Assembly: GCA_021234155.1 (NCBI GenBank)
Contig: JAJEKV010000019.1
Span: 3,326,356-3,390,355 of the forward strand
Length of the DNA stretch: 64,000 nucleotides
Source of the DNA: Isoetes taiwanensis
Taxonomy: Eukaryota; Streptophyta; Lycopodiopsida; Isoetales; Isoetaceae
Direction of reading: 5' to 3'
This document shows positions 24,356-33,859 of the stretch, piece after piece; position 1 is the stretch's first letter, and the number at the start of each line of letters is the position of its first letter. Position numbers and translations under genes: made by a program. Below the pieces are notes generated by a model, which did not search any database, had not been told where the DNA came from, and worked only from the letters and a program-made list of their open reading frames with translations.

Positions 24356-24381
24356 AAAAAAAAAAAAAAAAAAAAAAAAAA
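24356..24381 (+). other. LINE poly-A tail
   Basis: 26 consecutive A residues immediately before the second copy of the 12-bp target duplication. Confidence 0.95.
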
Positions 24382-25299
24382 CATGAGGGGTGGGGTCTTG
24401 CATGAGCATACAAGGCTCACGAGACTCCTACATGGGCTAGGCCTGATGGCCTGGTCCACGGAGAGGGCGGGTATGGGTCCCGACACTCCACGGGTGTAGA
24501 GGTGTGATCCGTATGGAGCACCTTGCACTTTGAGTAGATTTAGGGTGAGTAAGTCCGGTGCGGATCTTGGGGGTCGTGATGCGACACGTATTCTCTAGCT
24601 CACCCATGGAACCACCGATTACGGAAGGGGCGCTTCCCCGGAGGCACACCTCATCGGACCAGGCGTCATGAACCTGGAGTAGGCTCAAAGGGTGATCCCT
24701 TGAACTTGCGTCTCCGGAAGGCTATAGCGAAGCCATAGCATGAATTGACCCATCTGCAAAGTGTGCACAGGAGGGGCGGATGGAGTGGACAACCCTAGCC
24801 CGTGTTCTATGCCGATAGCGCCATGCCAAGACTTCGGTCTGCTGATCTCTTGAGGCCCGGCCGTCGGTCGATCCTCACCGAGTCCAGTAGGGGTAGAACA
24901 CGGGTTTTGGGTGTTTTCTTAGGTTTAGATGCATATTCTATGCCGTTGGTATTTGGATGGATGTGCCACCCTTCGTGGTGGTTATTCATGTATATTTGTG
25001 TTGTGTGCTAACCCTTGTATTCATGCTTCCGCGACGTAGGAGCCCCATCGAAGGCGTGGGCCGAATGACCCCTTCGTGTCCTTCTTTCGGGCCTCATTTT
25101 ATAGATGGCCTGAAATAGACAGAGGGCCCTGCTCATGGTAAGATGATTGCCATGGGAGGGGAAAGTCCCCGTATGTATACGTCCGAGGGTCGTATATATT
25201 CTGGGAGCGTCACAATATATATCTCCGTGCGCACGTAAATGTCGATGGAGACGGTGGGACCTGTTACTAGCTGGTCCGGTAGCCGTGCCGATCCTTCTC

Positions 25300-25625
25300 T
25301 CGAATTGATTTGATGGGTCGGTCTCTGGAAGAATTGAAGGATCACTATATTTATTATTTTTTTTACTTCTTTTCCCAAGTGCAGTGCGACCCCAAGGGGT
25401 TAAGGGTTTTTCCCTATCAATTGGAGCTCTGCCTTCACCACCCCCATGAGGGTGATCTACAGGGTTCATAAACTAGTTCTCGTACTTCGGGACGTCTACC
25501 TAACCAATGTTTAAATCCGTTTTTGCGGCAATATAAGCATCATGCTTTTCGAATTGCATTTTCTTCCTCGCTCAATGGATTGATGACCATTCGCTATCAT
25601 TGAGAAATTACTTTTCATCCTGCAT
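25300..25625 (-). pseudogene. rpl2: Plastid rpl2 fragment in nuclear DNA
   Basis: On the minus strand, 25469 leftwards reads [16 protein letters not shown], then PLTPWG, ALGKRS and KNNKYSD. This is the very conserved C-terminus of plastid ribosomal protein L2 (50S subunit, chloroplast translation). Upstream, [13 protein letters not shown] matches the preceding rpl2 segment but is one base out of frame. The usual final R-R-R-K-like residues are lost. The piece lies between the ATATA after element A and the left end of element B, and no other plastid genes are visible. It is a short plastid-to-nucleus transfer. The P-L-T-P-W-G residues look to me more like fern or bryophyte plastids than angiosperm ones, a weak hint. 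Confidence 0.85.
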
Positions 25626-25630
25626 CGGGC

Positions 25631-27277
25631 TGTGGCGCTCCACTAAACATCACGGCCAGCCAGGTATACCCGGCAAATCCCCCATCCCGCTCGGCAACGC
25701 ATGGGCCCTTTCGTCTACCCCCCGCACTCGAGGTAACTCTTAGTGCGGGGAGGGAACACGAAGGTGTCTTGCGCGCCCTTCCCCTATGGGCTCCTATAAC
25801 AGCGGAAGCGATAACACGTCAGAACTAGCGTAAAGCATACACAACTACTACCTCGGAGGGTAGTGCATCGCACATAAACCAATGCATAGATGATAATCAC
25901 AAACCATAAAACAGGAGAGCTCCTACCGGCTCCCGGACTTCGTAAGGAGGGTGGTGGCCAGGCTAGGCCTCAAGATAGAAGCGGGCCAGGAGTCATGGCA
26001 ATGGCGAGGGCTGGCATAGAACAATGGCTAGGGTTGACCACTCCATCCGCCCCTCACATTGCATGCACTTTGCCGGATGGGCTAGATCAGGGCTCGGCGG
26101 GGACTCTAGCCTTCCTGATCACCCAATCCCATGGCATCACCCATCGGGACTACTCCAGGGTTGCATCTCCCGGTCCGATGAGGCGGGAAGGGTTGCATCT
26201 CCCCTCCCTGGGGTCTAGAGGTGCGTGGCGGCTAGAGAATCGTGGCGACACACTCCGATTCGTGCCCCGGAACCCCAAAGCGAGAGCCAAGCCATCACTT
26301 GCGGCTCTCGAGGCGAACAACACCATTGCCCGGGGAGGTGTCCGGACCCATGCTCGGCCCACACCAGTGACCGACCATAAGCCTAGCCCACTATGGGATC
26401 CCCCTAAGCCCCCACTCGGCGGGGATCCTCCCTCCACTTTCCCTCTAGCCCGTTCTCACAGTGTGAAGTCAGTATCATAGCCTCAATAGCACGGTGGGCT
26501 CCTATGCCTGAGCCCGCAACTAATAGGAACTAAAGGGATCTACTCTAGGAACATACTACATATGGCCCTAGGTCTCTACCCCCCTTCCCAATACAAGAGG
26601 AGCAAACATGATCAACCATCAACATATAATCATCACATCATGAGAATAATCATAAGAAGAACATCTTAACCTAATCATACAAATCTAACTAATAGTTAGG
26701 GTTCCTTGATTAGGGTTCAAGATGTTGAATATGGGCTCTAGGATGGCTCTACTCTAGATACAAGATACTAGCATATCCGAATGCTAATTCGGATAAGCTA
26801 TCACAACTACTATCCTACATACCGCTCCCGATGCTCTCCCTCCGTGATCCCGGGCCTCCATAGTGCATCGACTCACAAGTCATTGTTCCTCCTCCAAGAA
26901 CGGGTCTACCTGGGGGCTGCTACACCAGCCTATGCCTTGGTCGCGATGTTGTTCAAAGCGGGGTTTCGAACAAGTAGGTGAGTCTCCGGGTGCTAGGGGC
27001 TGGAAAGAGGTCTAGGGTTAGGGTTTATGCCTATATAAGTTAGGTCCACCTAGGATGCCACGTGGCACCAATCGGGTGAGTCCTGCGTGGCGGTGCCTCA
27101 ATAGGTTAAGGCCACATGGATAATGGCTTAACCTATGGTTGGCTAAGTTATGAGAATAACTTGGCCATGCCCCCTAGTGCCACCCTTATGGTATACAAGG
27201 CTATGAATGATAGACTTGTATAGTGACGGATCCAGGAATATACGTATTTATAGCGTATATCCCCCTGGACCGTCACA
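25631..27277 (-). repeat. 3' LTR of element B
   Basis: Starts TGTGGCGCTCC on the plus strand and ends GGACCGTCACA. It matches 45888-47523 along its whole length, including GCAAACATGATCAACCATCA (26602-26621). Differences are mostly short indels in GC-rich spots. On the minus strand it has a TATA-like TTATATAGG (about 27031-27039) followed by TAAACCCTAACCCTA. Confidence 0.92.
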
Positions 27278-27291
27278 TTCTCCCCCCCTTA
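27278..27291 (-). other. Polypurine tract of element B
   Basis: The minus strand reads TAAGGGGGGGAGAA directly before the TGTGACGG start of the 3' LTR. Confidence 0.9.
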
Positions 27292-28138
27292 GGACAATGC
27301 TGTCCTCAGCATTGCGCTAAGGTGACGAACCTACCTTATACCTGCAACAAAACAACATGTCATAACCTTTAATTTAGCTTAGCAATCGAGTTTTATTAGT
27401 TCAAGTCAAAATTTTAGGCTATATTTGTACTTATACAAAATTATATAGCCTTAACACCGTTATTTCTTACAATAATTCAAACTACTTATTATAAGAGTTA
27501 TTAGGGTTCATAATCTAATTATGACTCCCCCTATCTTCTCGTAACGCGCTCCTCGTTGACGTCCTCCTTCTACTTGCCTGCAAAAGGAGCACATTACGTT
27601 AGTTTAGTTAATAATTTGTGGTTTTAGGGGACCACCCCCCTTACCTCCTTGAGCCGAACTACTGGCTCAAGGTTGTCCTACTACCTTGCCCAAGATCATG
27701 GCCCTTTCGGATTTGAGCTTAGGGATCATTTAAGATGTTCCCATCATTGCCCATGATCGAGTGCTACCTTGTACACGATCCCCCCTGGATCGAGTACACC
27801 CCAGTGCATCATGCCCCGAGGGTTTCAGCTAGGGAACGTCTCACGATCCCATCATCGCGCATGATCACTTAAGCTTCACCATGACCCTCCTACGGCCAGG
27901 TGTGCGTATCCCGCATCGTGGCATAGAGATCATCCGATCGATGTCCCGTCATCGCCCACCATGCCTCATTCCTCACTCACATGACCCTAATGGTCATGCG
28001 CACTTCTTGGTGCGTGTGGCCTAGAGAATGCCCTAAAGGCGTATCCCATCATCGCCCACACGATCCAAGGTTCTGGCACATGCACCCTACTAACTAGAAT
28101 GCATGCGCCAGGCTTAAGGCTAACTAACAACATACTAG
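27292..28138 (-). other. 3' UTR of element B with about 100-bp degenerate repeats
   Basis: No ORF. The motif CCCATCATCGCCCA and its variants recurs near 27740, 27848, 27944 and 28045, about 100 bp apart, each followed by a GATC-rich segment. This suggests four decayed tandem units. The segment next to the polypurine tract contains ATGCTGTCCTCAGCAT, a perfect 16-bp palindrome. Confidence 0.6.
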
Positions 28139-29604
28139 CTAACCACCTGGCAAGTCGGGGTCGACCAAGTCGGAGACGACTCGCCCATCAAATTCCTTCA
28201 TAAATTCTGGGTATTGCTTCTCCAAATCTTGCTTCAATACCCACGTCGCGTCTTCCACGGGTAAGTGCTTCCACTTAACCAAATATTGGAGGAATTGAGA
28301 CCTCCTAGTCTTCTTGAATGACTTATCAAGAAGCAACTCAGGCACTATTTCCACTTGCTCCTCCGTCATTTCCAACAAGGTTGGAGTATCCAAAACCTCC
28401 TCAGGGTTAGGATTGTGCCTTTTTAATAAACTTACGTGGAAGACCTTGTGAACCTTAAGATGGGCTGGAAGATCCAACTTATAGGCTTGAGAGCCCACTC
28501 TCTCTAAAATCTTGAACGGCCCAGCCCACCTAGGGGCAAGCTTCTTGCAGCTCCCAATCCGCAGCTTGGCTTGCTTCACCTTGATCTTCAACCAAACGGT
28601 ATCTCCCACCTTAAACTCCCTTACGGTCCTGTGCTTGTCGGCTACACTCTTCTGCCGACTTCTTGCTGCCAATAAGTAACCCCTTACTTCTTCTACTAGC
28701 TGCTGCATATCCCCTAACATCTGTTGGGACACTTCTACCTTGGACCGCGAGTTGTGCGGTATCCGGGGTTAAGCACTGGTAGCCGTAGTTCACCATGAAA
28801 GGCGACATCCGGGATGACTCCGCTTGGCAATTGCTGTAGGCGAATTCCACCAAGTGAATGTACTCATCCCACTTGGACTGCTTGTTCCACACATAGCTTC
28901 GAAGCATGTCCTCAATGATCCGATTGGTCCTTTCCGTCTGGCCATCTGTTTGAGGATGATACGCCGTGCTCATGGAGAGCTTCGTCTGGATGGTGCTAAA
29001 GAGATCCTGCCAAAAGGCACTCATGAACTTAGAATCTCTATCCGATATTATCTCCCGAGGCATGCCATGGAGTCTAAAAATCTCTCTTACAAATAACTTG
29101 GCAGTATCTAATGCGGTGTCGGTAGTTTTTGCAAGGCCGCGAAATCGCCATCTTTGATAACTTATCTCGACAACCATCAATGCATCCTTGCCTCGAAGAG
29201 TTCTAGGGAGACTGTGATGAAATCCATGCTTATGACCTCCCACTTTGCATTTGGCACCCCAATGGCTCTAAAGCACCGGAATCGCGGTTGCTTTCGCCTT
29301 GGTCTCACGACATAGCGGCAATCCCGAATATATGCAGCTATCTGCCTCTTCATTCCTGGCGAAGTAACTACTTGAATCTTGAAATAGGTCTTCATGAAGC
29401 CAAGATGCCCGCTATTGGGCTGTTATGTGTGTCATGAAGAATTAACTTCCTTACCCCCGAAGATTCGGGCACACACAACTTATGCTTATGGTATAACGAG
29501 GTTGCCTTCCTTCTTAAAATGCTTGAAGGCTTCCCGCTCCTTATCACGCTACGGCTTCCCCGGAGGCTTTCCCACACCTCCTTGAAGTCCACATCGGTTG
29601 GCAA
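28139..29604 (-). pseudogene. Integrase with C-terminal chromodomain, element B
   Basis: Integrase joins the element DNA to the host genome. On the minus strand: a zinc-binding N-terminal region (HDTHNSP near 29415, with a CR pair near 29313), MDFITVSLE carrying the first catalytic Asp near 29220, IISDRDSKF with the second near 29055, and TDGQTERTNRIIEDMLRSY with the Glu near 28915. Then comes the GPFKILERVGSQAYKLDLP region and a chromodomain LQYLVKWKHLPVEDATW...DLEKQYPEF (28300-28195). The stop is near 28139. There are two or three frame breaks (about 29240, 29390 and 28730). The last 197 codons, including the chromodomain, are intact. Confidence 0.92.
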
Positions 29605-29701
29605 GGACTCCTCAATCTTCTTGCCAAACTCACTTTCGAAAAAGTGGAAATCGCATTACAATGCGTCCTTGTGCGAAATGGCCTCCTAGAGAGGGCATCT
29701 G

Positions 29702-30830
29702 CTAAACATTAAGCTTACCGGGCTTATATATAATATCAAAATCAGATTCCTCAAGGAATTCCATCCACCTCCTTTGCCTTAAGTTGAGGAGTGGGTGGGT
29801 GAAAAGATCTTGAAGGCTCGGTGATCGAGATCTAAGCGAAACTTCCTTCCCAAATAATGCCTCCATATCCTCAATGCCCGACAATGGCTAGGAGCTCCCG
29901 ATCATGGGTTGGGTAGCGTTGCTCTGCGTCGTTCATCTTCTTTGAGTTGTGGCGACTACCCTTCCTTCTTGCATCAAGACTGCCCTGTTTGCTATCTTGC
30001 TTGCATCTGTTGCTATCAACTTATCCTTACTTTCGGATCCGGAGAACAAGCACCGTGTGCTGTTGTTAAAGGCCTCTTTAAGCTTCTCAAAAGAAGCTTG
30101 GACTTTCTCTAACCAATGGCTAGCCCAATCCTTAATCTTCTTGGCCTTAGTGAGGTCCGGCGGAGGGGCGCCCACTTAGCAAAGTCCTTCCGCGAACTTT
30201 CTGTAGTATCCATGGCCCGAGAAAGCTTCTTACTTACGCCCACATTCCTTGGAGCTGGCCAATCAACTATTGCCTCAATCTTAGATGGATCTGTGGAGAT
30301 TCCCTCGGATGTTACTACATGCCCCAAGTACTCCACCCTACTGTTGAGAGTGGCACTTAGAGAGCTTCCCATACAACCGATGACGTCTCAACTTCTCCAA
30401 CACTTTCCTGAGGTGCTGACAATGCTCTTCAAGGGACTTGCTGTAGATTAGGATGTCGTCGAAGAAGACAATAACAAACTCATCCAAGAAGTCTCTGAAG
30501 ATATCGTTCATGAGGCGCATAAACGTTCTTGAGGGCGTTCGACAATCAAAGGGCATTCTTGTAAACTCAAAATGACCATACCGCTGCGTTAAGCGGTCTT
30601 ATGGATGTCCTCTTCCTTTATTCTTATCTGATGGTATCCTGATCTTAAATCAATCTTAGAGAATACCTTTGCTCCTTGTAGCTGATCCATTAGGTCATCC
30701 GCCCTTGGCAATGCATACTTATTCTTTATCGTCTGCTTATTGAGTGGCGATAGTCTATGCACATTCTTAAGCTCCCATCTTTCTTCTTGACAAAGAGTAT
30801 AGGTGCTCAAAAGGAGACACACTTGCTCTT
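29702..30830 (-). pseudogene. Reverse transcriptase and RNase H, element B
   Basis: RT copies the element RNA and RNase H removes the template. The minus strand shows [20 protein letters not shown] and then [14 protein letters not shown] with the first catalytic Asp (30715-30640). MPFDCRTPSRTFMRLMND follows, then VIVFFDDILIYSKS, the F-F-D-D form of the Y-x-D-D active site (about 30475-30430). RNase H is seen as LIATDAS near 30015 and as YKPGKLNV near 29710. The order and spacing fit Ty3/gypsy. Frameshifts near 30580, 30340, 30180 and 29900 break it into short pieces. Confidence 0.92.
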
Positions 30831-31429
30831 ATAAATCCAAGCTCGAGCAATTCTGCAAATTTGTTTTCTTGAGCTCCGTCAACTCGGGATGCTCATTCTA
30901 TATGGCCTTCTTGGTGGAAGCCGCATCCGGAGCCAATGTGATCTCACATTCCACACCCCTATAAGGTGGCATTTCTGCGGATTTCATCCGGAAATACATC
31001 CCTCAGATGAAATGAGTCTTGCTATTTGCACGGGCGGTGATTTCCCTTTTGTCACTTCCATCCTCAAGCATGCACGGCTCAAGCGATTCCATCCTCAAGA
31101 TGTAATCCACCTTATTCCTTTCTATACTCTTCCTTAGCCGCTTCTTCAAAAGAAATACACCGCATAGGGGATTCTAGCTTCTTACCTTTCACTATCAACT
31201 TGCTGCCTGTGCCGCCATGGAGACTTCATTCCGGTGGCAATCAATCATGGCTTTGGTGGCTTCAAAAATTCCATTCCCACTATAAGATCATACCTTCCAA
31301 TATCCATGACTTCTGCTCCCCATCGGCCATTTGGCCCCACTAAGGTCTATGTCAAAGGTGATCCTCCTCCCCTTAGTGTGCTTGAATGGCGCCGTTTTAC
31401 CATAGCCTCTTGGCCTTGGCTTAGACTTC

Positions 31430-31520
31430 AATACCTTGTTCTTCATTAGAGCGACCAATCTAGGAGATGCAAAATTATGAGAGCTACACCGTATCTATGA
31501 GGACTACATAAGGATTACTA
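31430..31520 (-). pseudogene. Retroviral-type aspartic protease remnant, element B
   Basis: The minus strand near 31500 reads V-V-L-I-D-T-V, and one frame over S-H-N-F-A-S-P-R-L-V-A-L. Together these are the D-T-G-x-S-H-N-F active-site region of Ty3/gypsy proteases with the Gly lost at a frameshift. The protease would cut the gag-pol polyprotein. The rest of the domain is too damaged to outline. Confidence 0.65.
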
Positions 31521-31699
31521 TCTATGATCCCATCAAAACAATGACAGGTTAGTGATTCTCTATCTCATCGACTCAATGTTTGCACATATGTGACACTCAC
31601 CATCTATGAAGTCGTGGCCCTCCCCTCCGCTGTTCATCGTCCTCGTCCGCTTCGTTGGGGAGTCCCAATCCAAGAGTTCGCCAAAAGCCATCGCATGAC

Positions 31700-32950
31700 G
31701 AATGGACAATCATGTGTCTCTGTGGTGCACGGGCCGGAAGCACACGAAGCATAACTTCTTCTCAATGCATTCTGTCTCTTTTCCTTCGGCCGACCGCCTA
31801 GGAGGCGGCAAGAGCACTTCCCCGATGCATTAAACTTACGGTCCCCAAAAGCTTTGCTCTTATCCTTACCTTGTTCTTTGGCTCCACGATGGTGTAGGCT
31901 GGCGATTGCTTACCCCCCGATATTGTCCCCGATCACACGCCAAACTCTTACCCACGAAGGTTGATTTGCTTCTCTGGCTGGAGTTCTTTGGTGCCTCTTC
32001 CAAACTTATAGCTTTATCTTGACCTCTGCAATCGACCTTGGGTTGATTGCTCTAACAAGCCTCTTGATATTGCCGTTTCAACCCCTCAATATAGGTGTCC
32101 ACCGCTTGCTTGCCTTTCGATACTCCGGGACATGAAGTCTAAGTCTCATGAATTCTTGGTATACTTAGCCAGCGATAAGGTACCACGATTCAACTGTAAA
32201 TCTGCTGAATCGTCTACTACTAGTATGAGACCTCGGCACATAGTGCTTCTTGAAAAGCCTTCTTTGAAGGTCTTAAACCTGCAATTATTCCTCTTCAAAC
32301 TTGTTGGACTTAGCATATCCCTTCCACCGGATCCTTGCCCGGTCCAATAAGGTTAGGCTGTAACAACTTTCCCTATGTCCTTGTCTTTCATCACCGGTAT
32401 GAGTTGCCAAATTCTTCCATTTCATCCACCATGCTTCAGGCCTCCATGCCCGATCCGTCTTTCCCAAAACCGCCCGGCTTCCTTGTCTTCCACACATTGC
32501 TCATAGCACTATCCACCTTTTTTCCGATAGTCATCCGTCTTTCTTGCCCTTTTTTTCTTGCCTTAGGTGTGTCGGACTCACCGCCGAGCTAGAGCCGTCG
32601 TCCTTTGGAAGAACTATCGATGAGCCGGAACTAGATGATGATGGACTCTGGTTCTCCTTCTTCGTCTCTTGTCCCCGGCGTTGCGTGGTTGCCCTCCCCT
32701 TCTGGCCGAGGGACTTCGTCACCACCCTAACACAAGGTGGAGGCGGAGGACCATCTTCCCCGCATTCATGAGAGGTGTCGCCCGGGGTTGATGAGGTGTT
32801 GCATCCGATTCCTCATCTGTACCAACCTTGCATTAACTGCCTCTGGTGACATATCCTGCTCAAAGTCTTCCTGCTCTCTGCCGAACAAGTTCCTTGGTAC
32901 CCAATTGCGTGGTCGGTGCTGGTCCTGAGACCCTGCACTTGAGTTCCTTG
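31700..32950 (-). pseudogene. gag, element B
   Basis: Gag packages the element RNA. It begins right after a CTTGCAG splice-acceptor-like site (32957-32951). The N-terminal part reads PRNWVPRNLF then MSPEAVNARLVQMRNRMQHL (about 32905-32780), a Ser-rich linker (SPSSSSSGSS near 32640) and RWKGYAKSNKFEEE (about 32326-32285). A zinc knuckle C-F-V-C-x4-H lies near 31751-31720, its last Cys replaced by a stop. The same segments appear in element C (50943-51858). Multiple frameshifts. Confidence 0.75.
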
Positions 32951-32957
32951 CTGCAAG
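32951..32957 (-). other. Splice-acceptor-like site before gag, element B
   Basis: The minus strand reads GTGATACTTGCAG followed by CAAGGAACTC. Element C has TAATACTTGCAG followed by CTAGGAATAT at the same place. Both have AT-rich DNA upstream and the gag homology starts just after. This points to an intron between the 5' ORFs and gag; no donor could be fixed. Confidence 0.5.
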
Positions 32958-33859
32958 TATCACAAGGCCCCCAAAAAGTAACTCGCATTCATAATCATGA
33001 TGGAAACCAGTATAGTGGTGGTTTTTAATACATGCAACTCGTAATTTCAATGAAAACTAGATGGCTTTTATGGTTTTGTAATATCACTACTAGCTTGATC
33101 ATAGTTTTTATGCTAATTCTATGTCTTACACTAGTTTCGTAAAATTATTGCTAGTTTAGGAGGTGATTTTTGAGCCTACATTGTCAATATTATAATCTAC
33201 GATGATTTTACATACTGGTTAACATGATTAGATACATGGTTTTAACTTAGTTTCAAACCTCCCAAGCTTTTTTTATTAGTTCAAGAACCATGTTTAATTT
33301 TGGAAGTGTGTTATATGTTTTTGGCACATGCTTATTTACTATGCATGTTAGCAGGCTATTATGTTGGTTTATGATGTTTTTTTATACAGTTGTTTCAATC
33401 CTTAAAATCACTACGGACTTTGAGCATAATTTCTTATATTAATTAGTAATTCCAACGATTATATCTATTTTTGCACTCCTTTTAGAGCATGATCCTTATT
33501 CGTAAAACTTATGTTATGTACATCGAGTTGTCTATTGGTTGCATGGTGTGGTCTATGTTTTCTAACATTATATGTAGCATAGTTTTATGTTGGGCCAAGT
33601 GTATATTTGTACTTATAGTTGCCAATGCATTCTTTGTGGTATAGAATTTAGTATCCATAGAGTGCACATTTTGTATGAAAGAGGATTTTGGATTATTTTA
33701 AGTGTTTATCATGCATGATTTAGAGGTTCCCTTGCATATTTGGAGTGATGAGGAGCTCTAGATATGGTGTAGATAATAACCCTTTTGCTACCAACAATGT
33801 ATCTTTCTAGTGAAAGTTGAGGTCATAACTAGCTTGTGACAGGGATATCTAGTGTCCTA

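Larger units (their letters stand above)
16345..24381 (+). mobile_element. L1-type LINE inserted in the 3' LTR of element A
   Basis: About 8 kb, with a 26-base A tract at the end and a perfect 12-bp target duplication ACATGAGGGGTG (16333-16344 and 24381-24392; the first A may belong to the tail). It has the plant L1 order: ORF1 with a zinc-knuckle region, then ORF2 with endonuclease, reverse transcriptase and a C-terminal zinc-binding region. All ORFs carry frameshifts and stops, so it is a full-length-looking but dead copy. The orientation matches element A. It inserted after element A, because it interrupts the LTR. Confidence 0.92.
3921..25214 (+). mobile_element. LTR retrotransposon A (Ty3/gypsy-type), nested and internally deleted
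   Basis: The element is bounded by LTRs starting TGTGACG/TGTGGCG and ending GCGTCACA. It is flanked by the 5-bp direct repeat ATATA (3916-3920 and 25215-25219). A primer site resembling the complement of initiator tRNA-Met follows the 5' LTR, and AAGGGGGAGAA precedes the 3' LTR. The interior keeps a histone H3-like ORF (6845-7438) and the C-terminal integrase/chromodomain (7628-8150), but gag, protease, RT and the integrase core are missing. Minus-strand LTR pieces have inserted at 8357-10017 and near 13441-13576, and an L1 LINE splits the 3' LTR. Without the LINE the 3' LTR is about 1.6 kb, the same as the 5' LTR. The element cannot move on its own. Confidence 0.9.
15567..25214 (+). repeat. 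3' LTR of element A, split by a LINE
   Basis: The left part 15567-16344 and right part 24393-25214 join to give about 1600 bp matching the 5' LTR. The joined sequence around the break corresponds to 4678-4689 in the intact 5' LTR. It ends GGGAGCGTCACA and is followed by the ATATA target duplication. Confidence 0.9.

Noticed and set aside
25890-26480. Open frame of 196 codons on the plus strand
   Set aside because: It lies inside the 3' LTR of element B on the strand opposite to transcription. The matching region of the other LTR (46140-46720) breaks the frame, and no domain is visible.
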